DNA of 64,000 nt, from assembly GCF_038502225.1 (NCBI RefSeq), contig NC_091300.1, forward strand, positions 51,817,937 through 51,881,936. The letters are read 5' to 3'. This document shows, one piece after another, positions 36,188-46,958 of the stretch. The position numbers and the translations under genes are program-made. The notes under the pieces were generated by a model. That model saw only the letters and a program-made list of their open reading frames with translations, was not told the origin of the DNA and did not search any database. This DNA comes from Cherax quadricarinatus (lineage: Eukaryota; Arthropoda; Malacostraca; Decapoda; Parastacidae). Position 1 is the first letter of the stretch. The number at the start of each line of letters is the position of its first letter.

Positions 36188-36190
<3 letters not shown>
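33713..36190 (-). mobile_element. CR1-like LINE, 5'-truncated minus-strand copy
   Basis: The copy starts, in minus-strand order, in the endonuclease (ARRAHACRAKLLIMGDFNHKEI) directly after (AC)n and runs to a typical 3' end with two CAACTAGGTGAGTAC-type repeats. Open pieces are 36181-35573 (EN C-terminus with SADIEDITYERPLGASD, then DRELAGKPVNEMMEYV), 35367-34948 (RT N-terminus) and 34774-33794 (326 codons from the QRVMV block through FADDMKLMRR to the C-terminus). Frameshifts lie near 35570, 34950 and 34780. It preserves the Gln that is a stop codon in the 10.3-kb copy. Confidence 0.86.
33794..34774 (-). pseudogene. CR1-like ORF2 fragment: RT catalytic half and C-terminal domain
   Basis: The 326-residue fragment carries MTSGVPQGSVLGPVLFLVFV, SLFADDMKLMRRI (catalytic Asp pair present), WLLEINPTKCKVMKIG, the VRPILEYAATVWNPHLAKHV block and the family C-terminal region (SYEERLREINLTTLEDRRDR, RDVRKYFFSHRVVRKWNSLV). 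It is the best-kept minus-strand RT remnant. Upstream frame breaks separate it from the RT N-terminus. Confidence 0.82.

Positions 36191-36228
<38 letters not shown>
36191..36228. repeat. (TG)n array at a CR1-like 5' truncation point
   Basis: A 38-bp TG array lies exactly at the 5' end of the minus-strand CR1-like copy. Confidence 0.93.
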
Positions 36229-36230
<2 letters not shown>

Positions 36231-36642
36231 ACTTACGAGTGCCTTTGTGCTTATTTAATCTTCCTACCCATAATATTGTGTCTTCTCACCCATAATATTG
36301 TGTTTTCTCGCCCATATTATTGTGTCATCTAGCTCACCAAATTTCTAGTTCCTATTTTAGTGTCTTCTTACCGATAATTTTGTGTGTTCTGCCCATAATA
36401 TTGTGACTTCTTACTCACAAAATTGTGTCTTCCTTCCAGTAATATTATATCTTCAATCACATAATATAGTTCCCTCCTACCCTTAAGATTGTTTTCCGAT
36501 CTGTTATATTTTGTCTTCATACCCATAATATTGTGACTTCATACTCACGACATTGCCTTCATATTCCAAGTTTTGTGACTTCATTCCCATAATATTCAAA
36601 CTTCATACCCACAAGCTTTGGCTTCGTACTCATAGTATTTTG

Positions 36643-37053
36643 AAGATTGAGACACTTACGCAACATGTGGGAATCTTTATTAAGGAAACGTTTCGCCACA
36701 CAGTAGCTTCATCAGTCCAATACGAAGTAGAAATAGGTAAAGAGAGGAGTTTGAGGTAATCATTCCCTCAGCCTGGACTCGATGTGTTCAGTCCATCACT
36801 CTTGTAGAAAGTACAGCATATGGCCGGAGAAGTGGCATATATACTGTAGTCAAGTGAGTCGAAGCAGATGGACTGAACACATCGATTCCAGGCTGAGGGA
36901 CTGATTTACCTCAAACTCCTCCTCTCCTTACCCATTTCTACTTTGTAATGGACTGATAAAACCACTGTGTGGCGAAACGTTTCCTTAACAAAGATTCCCA
37001 TATGTTGCATAAGTGTCTCAGTCTTGAATTTGTCGGTTTCGGAATCATTTATT
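36643..37053. mobile_element. Penelope-type palindromic (inverted terminal repeat pair) element with 13-bp TSD
   Basis: TCATAGTATTTTG at 36630-36642 is repeated perfectly at 37054-37066. The 411-bp insert is an imperfect palindrome. Its left arm holds GAGACACTTACGCAACATG, TTATTAAGGAAACGTTTCGC and CACACAGTAGCTTCATCAG. Its right arm holds the same blocks in reverse (GTGTGGCGAAACGTTTCC, then ATATGTTGCATAAGTGTCTC). The centre contains a second inverted pair (CTCGATGTGTTCAGTCCATC / GATGGACTGAACACATCGAT). The same arm sequence lies next to the Penelope-like RT at 41.8 kb, so I read it as two Penelope terminal repeats in inverted orientation, non-autonomous. Confidence 0.75.
36684..36718 (-). ncRNA. 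Hammerhead ribozyme candidate in the left arm
   Basis: Read on the minus strand: GGA, core CTGATGA (36715-36709), stem II GCTAC-TGT-GTGGC, GAAA (36694-36691), self-complementary ACGT (36691-36688), then T as the cleavage-site base (36687) and TCC pairing with the initial GGA. This is the order of a type I hammerhead with a minimal stem III, which is known from Penelope-like elements. The right arm has the same layout on the plus strand (36953-36984), but with CTGATAA, which changes the essential G8 and is probably inactive. Confidence 0.65.
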
Positions 37054-37371
37054 TCATAGTATTTTGTGTTCATGCCCTTAACATTGTCTTCGTACTAATT
37101 ATACTGTCATCATGCCCGTAATATTGTCTTCATTACGATAATATTGTACTTTCATAACGCGACTATTGTATCTTCATACTGTATCGTCATACCCACTAAA
37201 ATGCGTCATCGTAACCACCAAAATGTGTTTTCATTACCTCAGTATTTTTTTCAAGTCGGGATTTTTTTTTATCCTTACTACTGTAACTTGATCACTGTGT
37301 TATTTTGTTTTGATACTAGTTGCTGTTCATAAATATAATATTGTTTTCATCTCCATTATATTATGGGATAT

Positions 37372-38672
37372 ATAGGGAAGCAATGTGACAAATGATGTAA
37401 GTGTAATGGAATAGGTTGTAGGTTACTTAAGATAATTAAGAGTTTTAATGAGGATAATGAGGTTCAGGTGTATGTAGGAGAGGCATTATTTTCCATTAAA
37501 AGAAGTCCTTATGTAGGGATGCATGATGTCACTATGATTGCTTAACTTATTTATAGAAGGGGTCATAAAAGACGTTAATGCTAGGGTGTTGGGAAGAAGT
37601 CTGGGATTAAAAGGTTAAGAATTTAATACAAAGTGGAAATTGTCACAGTTGCTCTTCTGAAGAGAGGTTGCCAAGGTTGGTGGACAAATTTCGGAAGGTA
37701 GAGTAGGAATAAGGGAATTGAAAAATAACATATGAAAGAGTAAAGTGATGAGTTTAACAAAAAATTACAAAACGATAGGTTGGAAGGAGTGAGAATGAAA
37801 GAAATGAATGTGTTTAGATATTTTGGAGTGAACGTATAGACGGGTAGTCTTTGAAAGATATGGTGAACAATAGAATGGACGAAGGAACAAAGGTGGGTGG
37901 TGCATTGAAGATTCTGTGGAGACAAAGAACTATATTCACGGAGGCATTAATGATAATGAATCAGAGTATAGTTGTAATAACATTCCTATATGGATGTGAA
38001 GCATGGGTTTTAAGCATTGCAGCGAGGAGGAGGCTGAAGTGGAAATGTCATATCTGAGGTCAATGAATGATGTGAATATTATGAAGATAATTCGTAATTT
38101 GGAGATCAAGAGGCGCAGGTCAGGTTTACAAAAAGTATTATCCAGAGGGTTGAGGAGAGGTTGTTGAGGTGGCCTGAACATTTACAAAAAATGGAAAAAA
38201 TAGGATGTCGTAGAGGGTGTATATATATACATAGTGGAGGGAAAGAAGGGTATGGGTCGTCGAAGATGATGTTGGAGGGAGGGAGTAAAGACTTGGACAT
38301 TCAACAGACAGGCGTGTGTGAGTATATTAGGTAGGAGTGGAAGCGAGATTTATGATTTAATATGCTGTTGGATTGTGAACAAGGTAACATTTATGAAGGG
38401 AGTCAGGTAAACTGGTTAGCCGGACTTGAGTCTTGGATGTGGGAAGTACAGTGCCTGCACTCTAAAGGAAGGATGGGGATACTGTAGTTTGGAGAGGCAT
38501 CTGAGCTGTAATGTCAGCATGAAGAAATTAAGATGGTATTGTCGGTATTGTATACCATTCTTGTACAATGTCAGCATGCCTCTGGCAAGATGGGGATGAA
38601 GTGAGTGATGGTGAAAGGGATTCTATATTTTTCAGGTCACACTACCTCGGTGGGAGACGGGCGGTGTGTTAA
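37372..38672 (+). mobile_element. RTE-like LINE, old 5'-truncated relic
   Basis: The copy starts in the RT (CAATGTGACAAATGATG, equivalent to AMWQMLQVYG) and runs to the family 3' end (CTCGGTGGGAGACGGGC, then GTTAAAAAATTA). Recognisable blocks are the region after AFMDL, a GLRQGC remnant, YGCEAWVLSIAARRRLK (37990-38040) and the 3' UTR (GGACTTGAGTCTTGGATGTG). The FADD box has been lost by a deletion near 37650. Frames are broken throughout. It interrupts the CCATAATATTGTG minisatellite. Confidence 0.8.
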
Positions 38673-39775
38673 AAAATTACCCATAAAATTGCGTCTTCAT
38701 AACCGTAATATTGTGTTTCTCACTCTTATAACATTGTGCAGTGATACCAATAATATTTTTTCTTAATACCCAAAAAGACTTATGATAACCGTAATATTAT
38801 TTTTGTACCCATAATATTATCTCTCCATACCAATAATGTTGTGTTTAATACACAAAATTTAATGCAATAATACACGTAACTCTACATTCATACACCTAAT
38901 ATTATATCTTCTCTCCCATAATATATATTAAAAATTTATTAGGACCATCAAGAAGGATAAATAGGCCTCAATAATTAAAGCAAATATCAGTACAGATAGA
39001 ACATCGGCAAATAGAGTTGTAGGGAGATGGTAAGAAGTAAGCAGGTATGTATACTAAAACTATAAGTGGTTATCAAGAATTAATACTTGAATCTACATGT
39101 AACACAGAGTCGTGTGGGGAGGTCATAAATCTATAGCGAAATTCTTAAACATTTGGTATTTTATGCAATTTAGATATTATAACATTTAATATTATAATTC
39201 TAGATTTATTCCTGTTAATTGATTTATCGAAAACATTAAGTATTGCTGTGTTATTTCTTTATATTCAGTTTTTTAACTGGAAATTTCCTTCACTTCCACA
39301 GTTTCCAACTGGCAGAAACTATGTTGTAACTGGCTTTACCATGCTTTGACACTTGTTATGCGTGCTCGCCTGTTTGCTAATGCATTCTGGGGAATTTGTC
39401 GAGCTCCCAGGTGCAACCTTACCTCCGGTAGTTGGCATATCCCCTGACTCTCTCTCATGCATCACAGCTACAGTAGAAGCAGGACCTCATCCTGACTAGC
39501 CACTTGTCACATTTTTGTGATATAAACATATTTTGGAAAGAGCGTGTTCTCATTGGTGAGTCGAGATATACATCTTGTTCTCTGTGGAACTATGTTCACA
39601 GAATTTTATGTCATAAGAGAGTAGTTATCGTTACGGTCCAGAGTCTAACTCATGAACTAGGTATCTCCGACTGATATTAGCTTACAGTAAGAGTCGGTAT
39701 TTACATCTCATGCAAGTAACCCTAGTCAATCTTGTGACAGAGTTCTTGAAAAAAAAATTCTTTGACTCACTGAAA

Positions 39776-39852
39776 TGAGCTTGACATATTACTTAAGCTT
39801 GACATATTACTTAAGCTTGACATATTACTTAAGCTTGACATATTACATAAGC
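39776..39852. repeat. 18-bp tandem repeat, about four units
   Basis: The unit AGCTTGACATATTACTTA repeats head to tail with almost no divergence, so the expansion is recent. Confidence 0.93.
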
Positions 39853-40547
39853 ATACAGAGGTTATAACATGGGGACGAGATTTATTTCAAAATCCTTAAC
39901 TTTATTTTTTATGAAAAGGGTTCCGAATATGATATTGGTATTCAAAATAAAGAATGCTTCTGCAGCTATAGTAATCTTCACTTATCAGTGTGTATGAAAA
40001 TAAATGAATTTATCTCAACTTTCCTTTATACACATCAATACCTTAATTGTATCATCAGGTAGATTACCATGTAATAACCCTTTTCAGTATCAACTTAGTT
40101 AAAATAATATGAGTAGATACAAAATAGACATAGAATACAACCAAATCAAATAAGTCTCTATATAAACTAATTCCTAACGTCAACTTACCTTAACAGAAGA
40201 TCAACCAGATATTTAAAAAGCAATTTGCAATACACAGCAGCAAACCTTGCACAACAGAAGGCAAGGATATATAGATACAAACACGACCTACTGGGGACAA
40301 CAGCTTGTCTTCAAAAAATTCCCAGAATCGCAATTTACAGAGCGAGTTTAGTAACTCATAAATCCTGGCTACGACACCCTGCACATACCAATCTGAAATA
40401 GATCAATAATTAGACTCAGGATCTTAAGCATAATGAGTTCTCGTGACACACAACCAAACAATGCAAAAAGACTTTTTCTATAAATAGCAAAAAAAGGCAC
40501 AATACCGTGACTGGAACGATACACAAATAACCCGCACATAGATGACG

Positions 40548-40632
40548 ATGACGTTTCGGTCCGACAGTGTGACTTTGTACATGGTCCTAGCCTGACCGAA
40601 ACGTCGGCGTAAGCTCTTCTATGTGCGACTTA
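40548..40632. repeat. Foldback fragment with GAAACGTC arms
   Basis: GATGACGTTTCGGTCCGACAG and GCCTGACCGAAACGTCGGCG face each other across about 30 bp. The GACC-GAAACGTC order is that of a hammerhead 3' half (stem II, GAAA, ACGT, C), but a CTGANGA box is not intact on either strand. It probably belongs to the same class of Penelope-associated palindromes, in decayed form. Confidence 0.45.
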
Positions 40633-40791
40633 TTCTATATATAAATCTGGGAACAGTTCCACAGAGAGCAAGGTGTGTCTTAAACCACCAACGAGAATAT
40701 ACTGTACCCAAAATGAGCCAACATCACAAAGGCACAAAAGCTGAGTAGTGGAGAGCTGAGACAAGGTCCTGGTTCCACTCTGGCTGCAGTG

Positions 40792-40833
<42 letters not shown>

Positions 40834-41129
40834 TGTGTGAGGACTGCCAGAAGTAAGATCTCTCCAGTAAGCTTGAAAATTTTGCAGTATGCAGCAACAA
40901 GCAGGCTAGCAAGTGTGACATGCGCCAGAACATGGAACAGCCAATAACAACACACTTTTTGCTATCATGGAAAATATAGAAGTGCAACAGATATTCTATC
41001 TACTAGTGAAGCTAATAAGAAATAATACTGTAATGTGTAATAACTAAATCATTTAAATATTAACTATTACACGTAAAAAATGAATAAAATACCACATTTT
41101 TCATAATTTAAATGTAGAGACATTACTGC

Positions 41130-41510
41130 CTAACCGAGAAGCTAAAACTGATGAGAGTAGACGACAAAAAAACAGAGATGACATGAATATAATACTCAGA
41201 GGAATTGACAGGGCAAACAAAGAGTCTGAGAAGTGGGTCTCTGGCATGTAAGGTCATAGCTGGAAGTTGAATGCACTGCTGTGTCACAGGGATGCTAGGA
41301 AATACGTCTTAAGCTTTATAGTCGTCAGGATATAGATAAACGTAGAAAGCAAACTGGTAGAGGCAAATTCAATACATAGCTTTAGGAATAGGTATAGCAG
41401 GGCTCACGCAGCCAGGAGAGAGTAAACGCAGCAGTAGCTATGGGAAAGTCAAGGCCATTAGCTGAAATTCGACCCCATCTAGGTGAATACAATTAGGTGA
41501 GTGCATCATT
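41130..41510 (+). mobile_element. Very old CR1-like 3' fragment
   Basis: Weak but ordered similarity to the CR1-like C-terminal domain: AGAGATGACATGAATATAAT (MITTYKIL), GGAATTGACAGGGCAAACAA (GIDKVDK), GGTCATAGCTGGAAG (GHNWK), AGGGATGCTAGGAAATACG (RDVRKYF), then AATACATAGCTTTAGGAATA and the 3' end CCCCATCTAGGTGAATAC plus AATTAGGTGAGTGC. No frame is open. Its decay marks it as the oldest copy of this family in the window. Confidence 0.65.
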
Positions 41511-41843
41511 CTGGGTCTTTATATCCACAGAGAATTACATCCACACAGAATTATATCCACACAGAATTATTTAGTGAACAAAGCTCCTTGTTTGTGCCAT
41601 GCACACTGCAAGATACCTGACAATGGCGTCTATGTTTACTTGATACGTAATGTCACTAAATTTTTAAAAGTATACAGCGCACTACTAGTGACGTCTGTGT
41701 ACTTTTGCAGTACAAAGGAAGTGCATTTCGTAGTGAAAACATCTTCACGACTAAGGTGCTCTTCACACCAACTCCAAGGCTGAGGGACTGATTACCTCAT
41801 CTTTTGCATATAGTTCTACTGTCTTCAAATTATGTCCTAGAAT

Positions 41844-41882
41844 TTGTACTGATGAAGCCACTGGATGGCGAAACGTCTACAA
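41844..41882 (+). ncRNA. Hammerhead ribozyme candidate next to Penelope RT
   Basis: All core parts are present in order: TTGTA (41844-41848), CTGATGA (41849-41855), stem II GCCA-CTGGA-TGGC (41857-41869), GAAA (41870-41873), self-complementary ACGT (41873-41876), cleavage base C (41877), then TACAA (41878-41882). The last five bases pair perfectly with the first five to form stem I. ACGT with no loop would make stem III by pairing between two copies, as proposed for minimal-stem-III hammerheads acting as dimers. The predicted cut is after C41877. Confidence 0.72.
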
Positions 41883-41907
41883 CAAAAGATACCCAGATGT
41901 TGCACAT

Positions 41908-42990
41908 GTGCCTAATTTTCATCTTGTCAGTACTGTATGCCATTCATGTACTAATATTATTCTTCCTTCAGGCAGAGGCAATTCGGTGATTGTCTTTGGT
42001 TGTGAGGATTACCTTGGAAAAGCTGAACTATTGCTCTCTGACTCGCGCATCTACACTTCTCTCTCTCTTCCAATCCTCTTGATCACAACCAAAGAACTTA
42101 TAGCCAGAAGCCTCCAACTCTGTCTAATTTCGGTCCTCCTTATTGTGATTTTATTCGAAATTTCTGATATTTATCCCTCACTACCTTATTTCAATGGTCT
42201 TCTTAAAGTTCATAAACCTGGTATCCCTCTACGTCCCATCATTTCCTTCAGAGGTTCTCTCTCTTATTCTCTTGTCTCGTGGTTGGCCAAAACTCTCACT
42301 TCATTTCTTCGTGCTTTTTCTCTTGCTCACTTTCGTCACGTAGATTCCCTCTTCGCTAATATCTCTCTTGATAATATTCTTAGTTTTCTCAGAGTGAAGG
42401 CCAATTAGAAGCTACTTTATTTCCCCATACCTAGTGATGCCCTTTTTTTTCTTATCTTATTCGCTTTTGTGTGAACTCGAACTATTTTTCCTGTCAAGGT
42501 AAATTTTATTCCCAAACCTTTGGTGTTGCTATGAGCTGCACTCTACTATCCTCAGTTATTCCTAACCTTTACTTGGGGTATTTCGAAACAATTCTACTTC
42601 CTACTATTGAGGTAAGTCCTTGTCTCAGCACTTGGTAAATAGACGATGTTTGCTCGTTAGCCACATGACTAAAGTTTCTTTCAACGTTTTTTCTATACTT
42701 CTGGCAATCTTGCTCCTTCCATCAAGTTCAAAGTTGAATGGGAATCTAACTCTTTGTTTCTTTCCTTGTCTATCTCTCGGCAACTGGTTTTTCTTTTTCC
42801 TTTCATCGTAAACCAGTGAACAGTGACATGTGCATTCACTACCTTTCTTACTATATTCCATCTGTCAAGAAAAGTGTAAAGTGTTTTCGTTTCTCTCTTT
42901 CTCTAAGACCTCCGCATCAGTGGCCCTCAATTTCTTGACTCAGAAATTTCGCTCTCTTACCGTGGTTATCCTCCTGATCTTCTAATCTCA
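41908..42990 (+). pseudogene. Penelope-like reverse transcriptase (frameshifted)
   Basis: The first open piece (to 42408) carries LLKVHKPGIPLRPIISFRGS and then VDSLFANISLDNILSFL, matching K(I/V)HKPG.PLRPI and the SLFTNVPLD block; about 20 residues just before SLFANISLD seem lost. In other frames follow QTFGVAMS (42512-42537), an IDDV box preceded by a stop (42636-42650; canonical YVDD), HRKPVNSDMCIHYLSYYIPS (42805-42865) and GYPPDLL (about 42963-42983). The order is that of Penelope-like RTs. At least four frame breaks make it non-functional. Confidence 0.75.
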
Positions 42991-43159
42991 TGCTTAACGG
43001 ACTTTCTTATCTTCTAAAATATCTCACTTCAGTTTTGCAAAATCTTGCCCACACCCTCCATTTTCTAGTATCAAACTTACTTTTCTCCAACTTAACATCC
43101 TTTGTAGCAATTTAGTTTATATTTCCTCTATCATTATTCTGCTCCTCTTGTCCTCGCCA

Positions 43160-43335
43160 ATACTTTGGTGAAACTGGTCACTCTGACAAGCTTAAAGAGT
43201 ACAAGTGAAGTGGTCGCATTGCTGACACCAACAGTGCTCTTGTCTGTTATGTTAGAGATCACAGTCATCCTATTAACTGGTTCTCTGCCAAAACTGCCTA
43301 CACTGCTTCTATTCTACACTTACACAGTCTTTTTC
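43160..43335 (+). pseudogene. GIY-YIG endonuclease remnant of the Penelope-like element
   Basis: The translation gives YFGETGHSDKLKEYK, a stop, SGRIADTNSALVCYVRDHSH, then PINWFSAKTAYTASI. This corresponds to the second half of the GIY-YIG domain of Penelope elements (Y.GET.R....R..EHK, NAL..H....H.I.W..A). One in-frame stop is visible. It would have cut target DNA. Confidence 0.7.
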
Positions 43336-43411
43336 AAAACATCTTTTAAACTGCCCATTCCTAACATTCCTTTATTTCTCATTACATTATCATATATTCT
43401 TATAATTATCA

Positions 43412-43460
43412 TCATACTACTACTACTACTACTGCTACTACTACTACTACTACTAATAAT
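43412..43460. repeat. (CTA)n microsatellite
   Basis: Repeated CTACTA with one GCTA variant, then AATAATAAT. Confidence 0.9.
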
Positions 43461-43524
43461 AATTTTTATTTCTACAACTACATATTACAACTTATACGAA
43501 CATTGCTGATATTAATGACATATT

Positions 43525-43746
43525 GTATAAAAACCTCGTAGTTATGCAGAGGATTTCGGGCAACATAGGCTACTCTTATCTCCCAGGATGCGACCCACAA
43601 CAAACGGCTAGCACCCAGGTACCTACTTGCTGCTGGGTGAGTAAGGACAGCAGATGCAAGGAAACACGCCCAATGTTTCCACCCGTACCGGGTATCGAAC
43701 CACTAACACTCAATAGGTGAGCTGAGTGCGCTACCACTTGCGGCCC
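43525..43746 (-). mobile_element. tRNA-derived SINE
   Basis: On the minus strand it begins GGCCGCAAGTGGTAGCGCAC with a box A-like TGGTAGCGCACTCAGC. Box B GGTTCGATACC follows about 40 bases later, then a GGTGGAAACATTGGGCGTG body and a GGGTCGCATCCTGGGAGATA segment, with no ORF. The tRNA-like head and conserved body fit an animal tRNA-derived SINE. I remember similar sequences in marine invertebrates, but that is recollection, not a search. Confidence 0.7.
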
Positions 43747-43899
43747 CCTTCTCTTCTTACCTCTCCACTTTTCCTGTATCAGATGGCTCTTTTAGTCTTC
43801 TGCCTTAGTGGATGCTGTCTATTAGGAGTTCTGCCTCGCACATGTTTTTGTCCTTCGTCCGTGGGCCAGTAGCTCTCCTGTACTTCTCTGTTTTCTTGT

Positions 43900-44273
43900 T
43901 CTTATGCACCACCACTACTACTACTATTACTGCTACTGCTACTACCACCGCTACTACTTCTACTAAATCTTCATTACTATTACACTATATGCCATAAGTT
44001 TTCAGTAGTTTACCACTACTACTACTTTAGGTACCTTCTTCCTCTTACACTGTTGCACTACTATCACTTCTACCACTACTATTACTTCCTATTTCAATAC
44101 TATTAGTGATACTACTACTAATACTGCTGCTGCTGTTACTACCACTACTACTAATACTACTGCTGCTACTACCACCACTACTAATACTACGACTACTACT
44201 ACTAATACTACGACTACTACTACGACTAATGCTATTACTGCTTCTTTCACTACCATTACCCCTCTTTTCTACC

Positions 44274-44346
<73 letters not shown>
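43900..44346. repeat. (CTA)n-rich region followed by (CT)n
   Basis: Degenerate ACTACTACT repeats fill 43907-44235, then a nearly pure 70-bp CT array spans 44276-44346. Leu- and Ser-rich frames on both strands are artefacts. Confidence 0.9.
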
Positions 44347-46399
44347 AGCACATCCTGGCCTTTTTCCTTCTCACTTCAGTGTGACTTGTCAATGGCCAGT
44401 GTCGGACAGAAGCGTCTTCATTACTTTCCCTCTTCCAGGTGCGGTTATTTGTGTATTGTTACTTTTTATTTTCTACAAATAAGTTCTTCAGTAATAACAA
44501 ATAAGTACACATACACACATGCTTTAATTAATTATATCATCAAGGAGGGATTTATGAAGGGCTTTTGATCCAATAGATTAACTTTGCACTACCCATCCTT
44601 GAATCTAAGCTGATTACCACTCATTCCGAATACTTAATAACCATTCGTGTTTAATGCTTCCCCTTGAATACATAATACACAGTTAAAAATATTTTCTTGT
44701 ATATTGGCTAGGAAGGGAAGAGGATAAATACGGTTTTATTTTGATGTGATAATTTAACAGAGAAACGATGAAGTAAGACACTTGTATTTACAGGTGAGGA
44801 TGCTGGCGGTGGAACCTAATCTTCCAGACTGTAAGTAACATTATTGTTGTACTAGGAGGAGGAGAAAGTGTGGAAAATCTGTCGGGCTTTTCTATTCTAG
44901 AGTTTTAGAACTGCAGAAGTAGGATGGGAAGTCTGGAAGAAGCTGGAGAGTTTTCCCAACTGACTTCCCAAGATCATCGAGACATCTACTCTTGGGCACC
45001 GTGTTGTCAAACCTCTTACTTCTTAGTATTAAAGTGTAATGTTAGTAAGTTTAGCACCAAGGCTAAGATTGTAGTTTAGTCACTCAGGTTAGTGAAAATG
45101 AGTGCGAAGTTAAGAAATCCTGGTGTAACGAACATCTACTGACTTATGATTGTCAATGTCAACCTAGAGTAAGTTTGGTAGAAAAAAGCCTACCAGAAAG
45201 TGGAATTATGACAGGCTGAGTTAGAACACCTTTTAACAATGGGATGGGGATGAATGGGCATGTTGGTCTCGTGAATCAAAGAGAGGCCCGATGTACACGG
45301 GATATTTAGTACCCACAAGCATTGTACTATGCCCGAGTCCACCTTAACAGTAATGCTGATTCTTTCTCGTAGACATTTGTAAGGACTGAATACAACCATC
45401 TGTGTGTATCCGGCATGTGACCAGTCACCTCTCACATTGTACATAAAATGGAAATTAGTTTAATTGCCTGATGCGATATCAGGAATTGCTTACTTACTGT
45501 AAACACAACAAGCATATTTTACAGACTTACACAGAGGGGGACCTGGTGGATACGAGTCTACTAAAGAGCTTCGTACTACTTCGGTGTAGGAAAGCCGCCC
45601 ACACTCCATTCGAGTTTGTTATGCATAAGAGAGTAGTGCAGTGTACATCTATGTATACTGTAGTATATCACAGTCTAAGAAGTCTGTCCATTAATCATAG
45701 GCTAGGTATGAGGCAGGTGGTATTTACCATTATGACTGACGTAAATAAGTAATTTTTCTGCGTGATTGAAAGTTTTTTCGACTTTTCTGATCGTCAGTCT
45801 TAAGAAAAGTGCTGGTCACACATGCACCATAGACAGACTAGTACCACTTAAACTGCATTGTCCAGCTGAGGAATTCATGGTCCCTTCTCAAGAAATGTTA
45901 CCAGCTAAACACCAGTCAGCAGTGGTGGATTAGAGAACGCATCAAAGAGTCCATCAAAACTGATTTAGCTTGATTGCGTCAATTTCCCACAGCGTCCCTT
46001 TTCCCAGTGTGGGAATTTTTGTGTGCCAGTGGACTCGTAACCTTTAATGGAAGCAGTTAATGAAGTTATATCTCTGATCTGGGTTAAAAATGAGTTTATT
46101 CCTTGAGTGTTTATCTTCTTGATTGTTGCATATATGATCAAGATTGAGAGTCGTGAGTCATGGAAAGTAATTAGATAATAAAACATTAACTATAACAGAG
46201 TCATGCCTCGTATATGATACATTATCATGCTCGTATAAAAATTTCACAATTTTACTTCAATTGTTGCTTGTTATAGACTCACCAATATTCCTATGTCTGG
46301 CATGAAAGTTCTCTAAGTATGAAGGTTCACTATTGATTACATCTGGTGAAGCCTCTGGTCGAAACTGATTAGCTGGAGCTTAAAGATTGAAAATGTTGA
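44347..46399. other. No recognisable feature
   Basis: About 2 kb with ordinary composition. Open frames are short (up to 93 codons at 45471-45752) and lack domains. No repeat of other window sequence was seen. It is the best candidate for unique host intergenic or intronic sequence. Confidence 0.45.
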
Positions 46400-46690
46400 T
46401 GGAAAAGTTTCCTGCATATAATTTAGCACCATGATATTGCATGTTTACTCAACTTTTTCAGCGCAAAGAGTGAATGCGGCAACTTCTTGCTAACATAAAT
46501 CACACAGCAGTTAGTTGACCTTAAGAAGTTAGAAACTACATATCCAGGCAACTTACGGGAAGTTTCTCCGACACGCAGTCTAAATTCCTGCAGACAGATG
46601 ACATCAATATTCTTGGTTGCACCAACATGATGTAAATCGGGCAACTGCTTCCCAGCGAGGCTAATGTTCCATGAAAAAAAATTGCAACCA
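46400..46690 (-). pseudogene. Non-LTR endonuclease N-terminal fragment
   Basis: Read on the minus strand: WNI/LAGKQLPDLHHVGATKN, IDVICLQEFRL (catalytic Glu region), ETSRKLPGYVVSNFLRSTNC, CVIYVSKKLPH. This is the start of an apurinic-type endonuclease of the Jockey/I group (DVI.LQET.L, then GY, then IYV). It is truncated after about 75 codons. Confidence 0.6.
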
Positions 46691-46958
46691 ATCGATTGTA
46701 ATAATTTATTACAATGTGTTGCTCATAATATGGTAAGACTGTTATGCTCGGGCAATAGTGTGCAATACTTCACAGCAAATATCTTAGTTTGTAATATCTT
46801 ATTTTCATAAACTTTTTTTAAGCATTTCCTTGCATTTTGTCAGCACATTCCTAAGCAATGTTTGCAACAAAGAATCATTGGCTTCTCTATCACAAATTGT
46901 TTTAAACTCAATAGAGATTGTTGATCTTGTGGAATCACCACAAAGGCACCATTCTAGC

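Larger units (their letters stand above)
36250..38930. repeat. Degenerate minisatellite (CCATAATATTGTG-type), interrupted twice
   Basis: Units of about 22-28 bp built on TTCTTACCCATAATATTGTG recur with many variants at 36250-36640, 37067-37365 and 38675-38930. Two insertions split a formerly continuous array: the Penelope-type palindrome (36643-37053) and an RTE-like relic (37372-38672). The array has no coding sense. Confidence 0.8.
38931..41129. other. Mostly unassigned sequence with short repeats
   Basis: No gene was recognised. It contains an 18-bp tandem repeat at 39776-39852, a foldback fragment at 40548-40632 and a (GA)n run at 40795-40830. AT-rich stretches around 41020-41110 have no pattern I can name. 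The 64-codon and 91-codon minus-strand frames near 40.2-40.9 kb have no domain. Confidence 0.45.
41765..43345 (+). mobile_element. Penelope-like element with terminal repeat, RT and GIY-YIG remnants
   Basis: A terminal-repeat segment with a hammerhead motif (41765-41930) is followed by RT sequence typical of Penelope-like elements and a GIY-YIG endonuclease remnant. Penelope-like elements are a retroelement order with telomerase-like RTs, distinct from LINEs and LTR elements. Reading frames shift several times. The order terminal repeat - RT - GIY-YIG is the expected one. A downstream terminal repeat was not found before the (CTA)n and SINE sequences. Confidence 0.78.
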
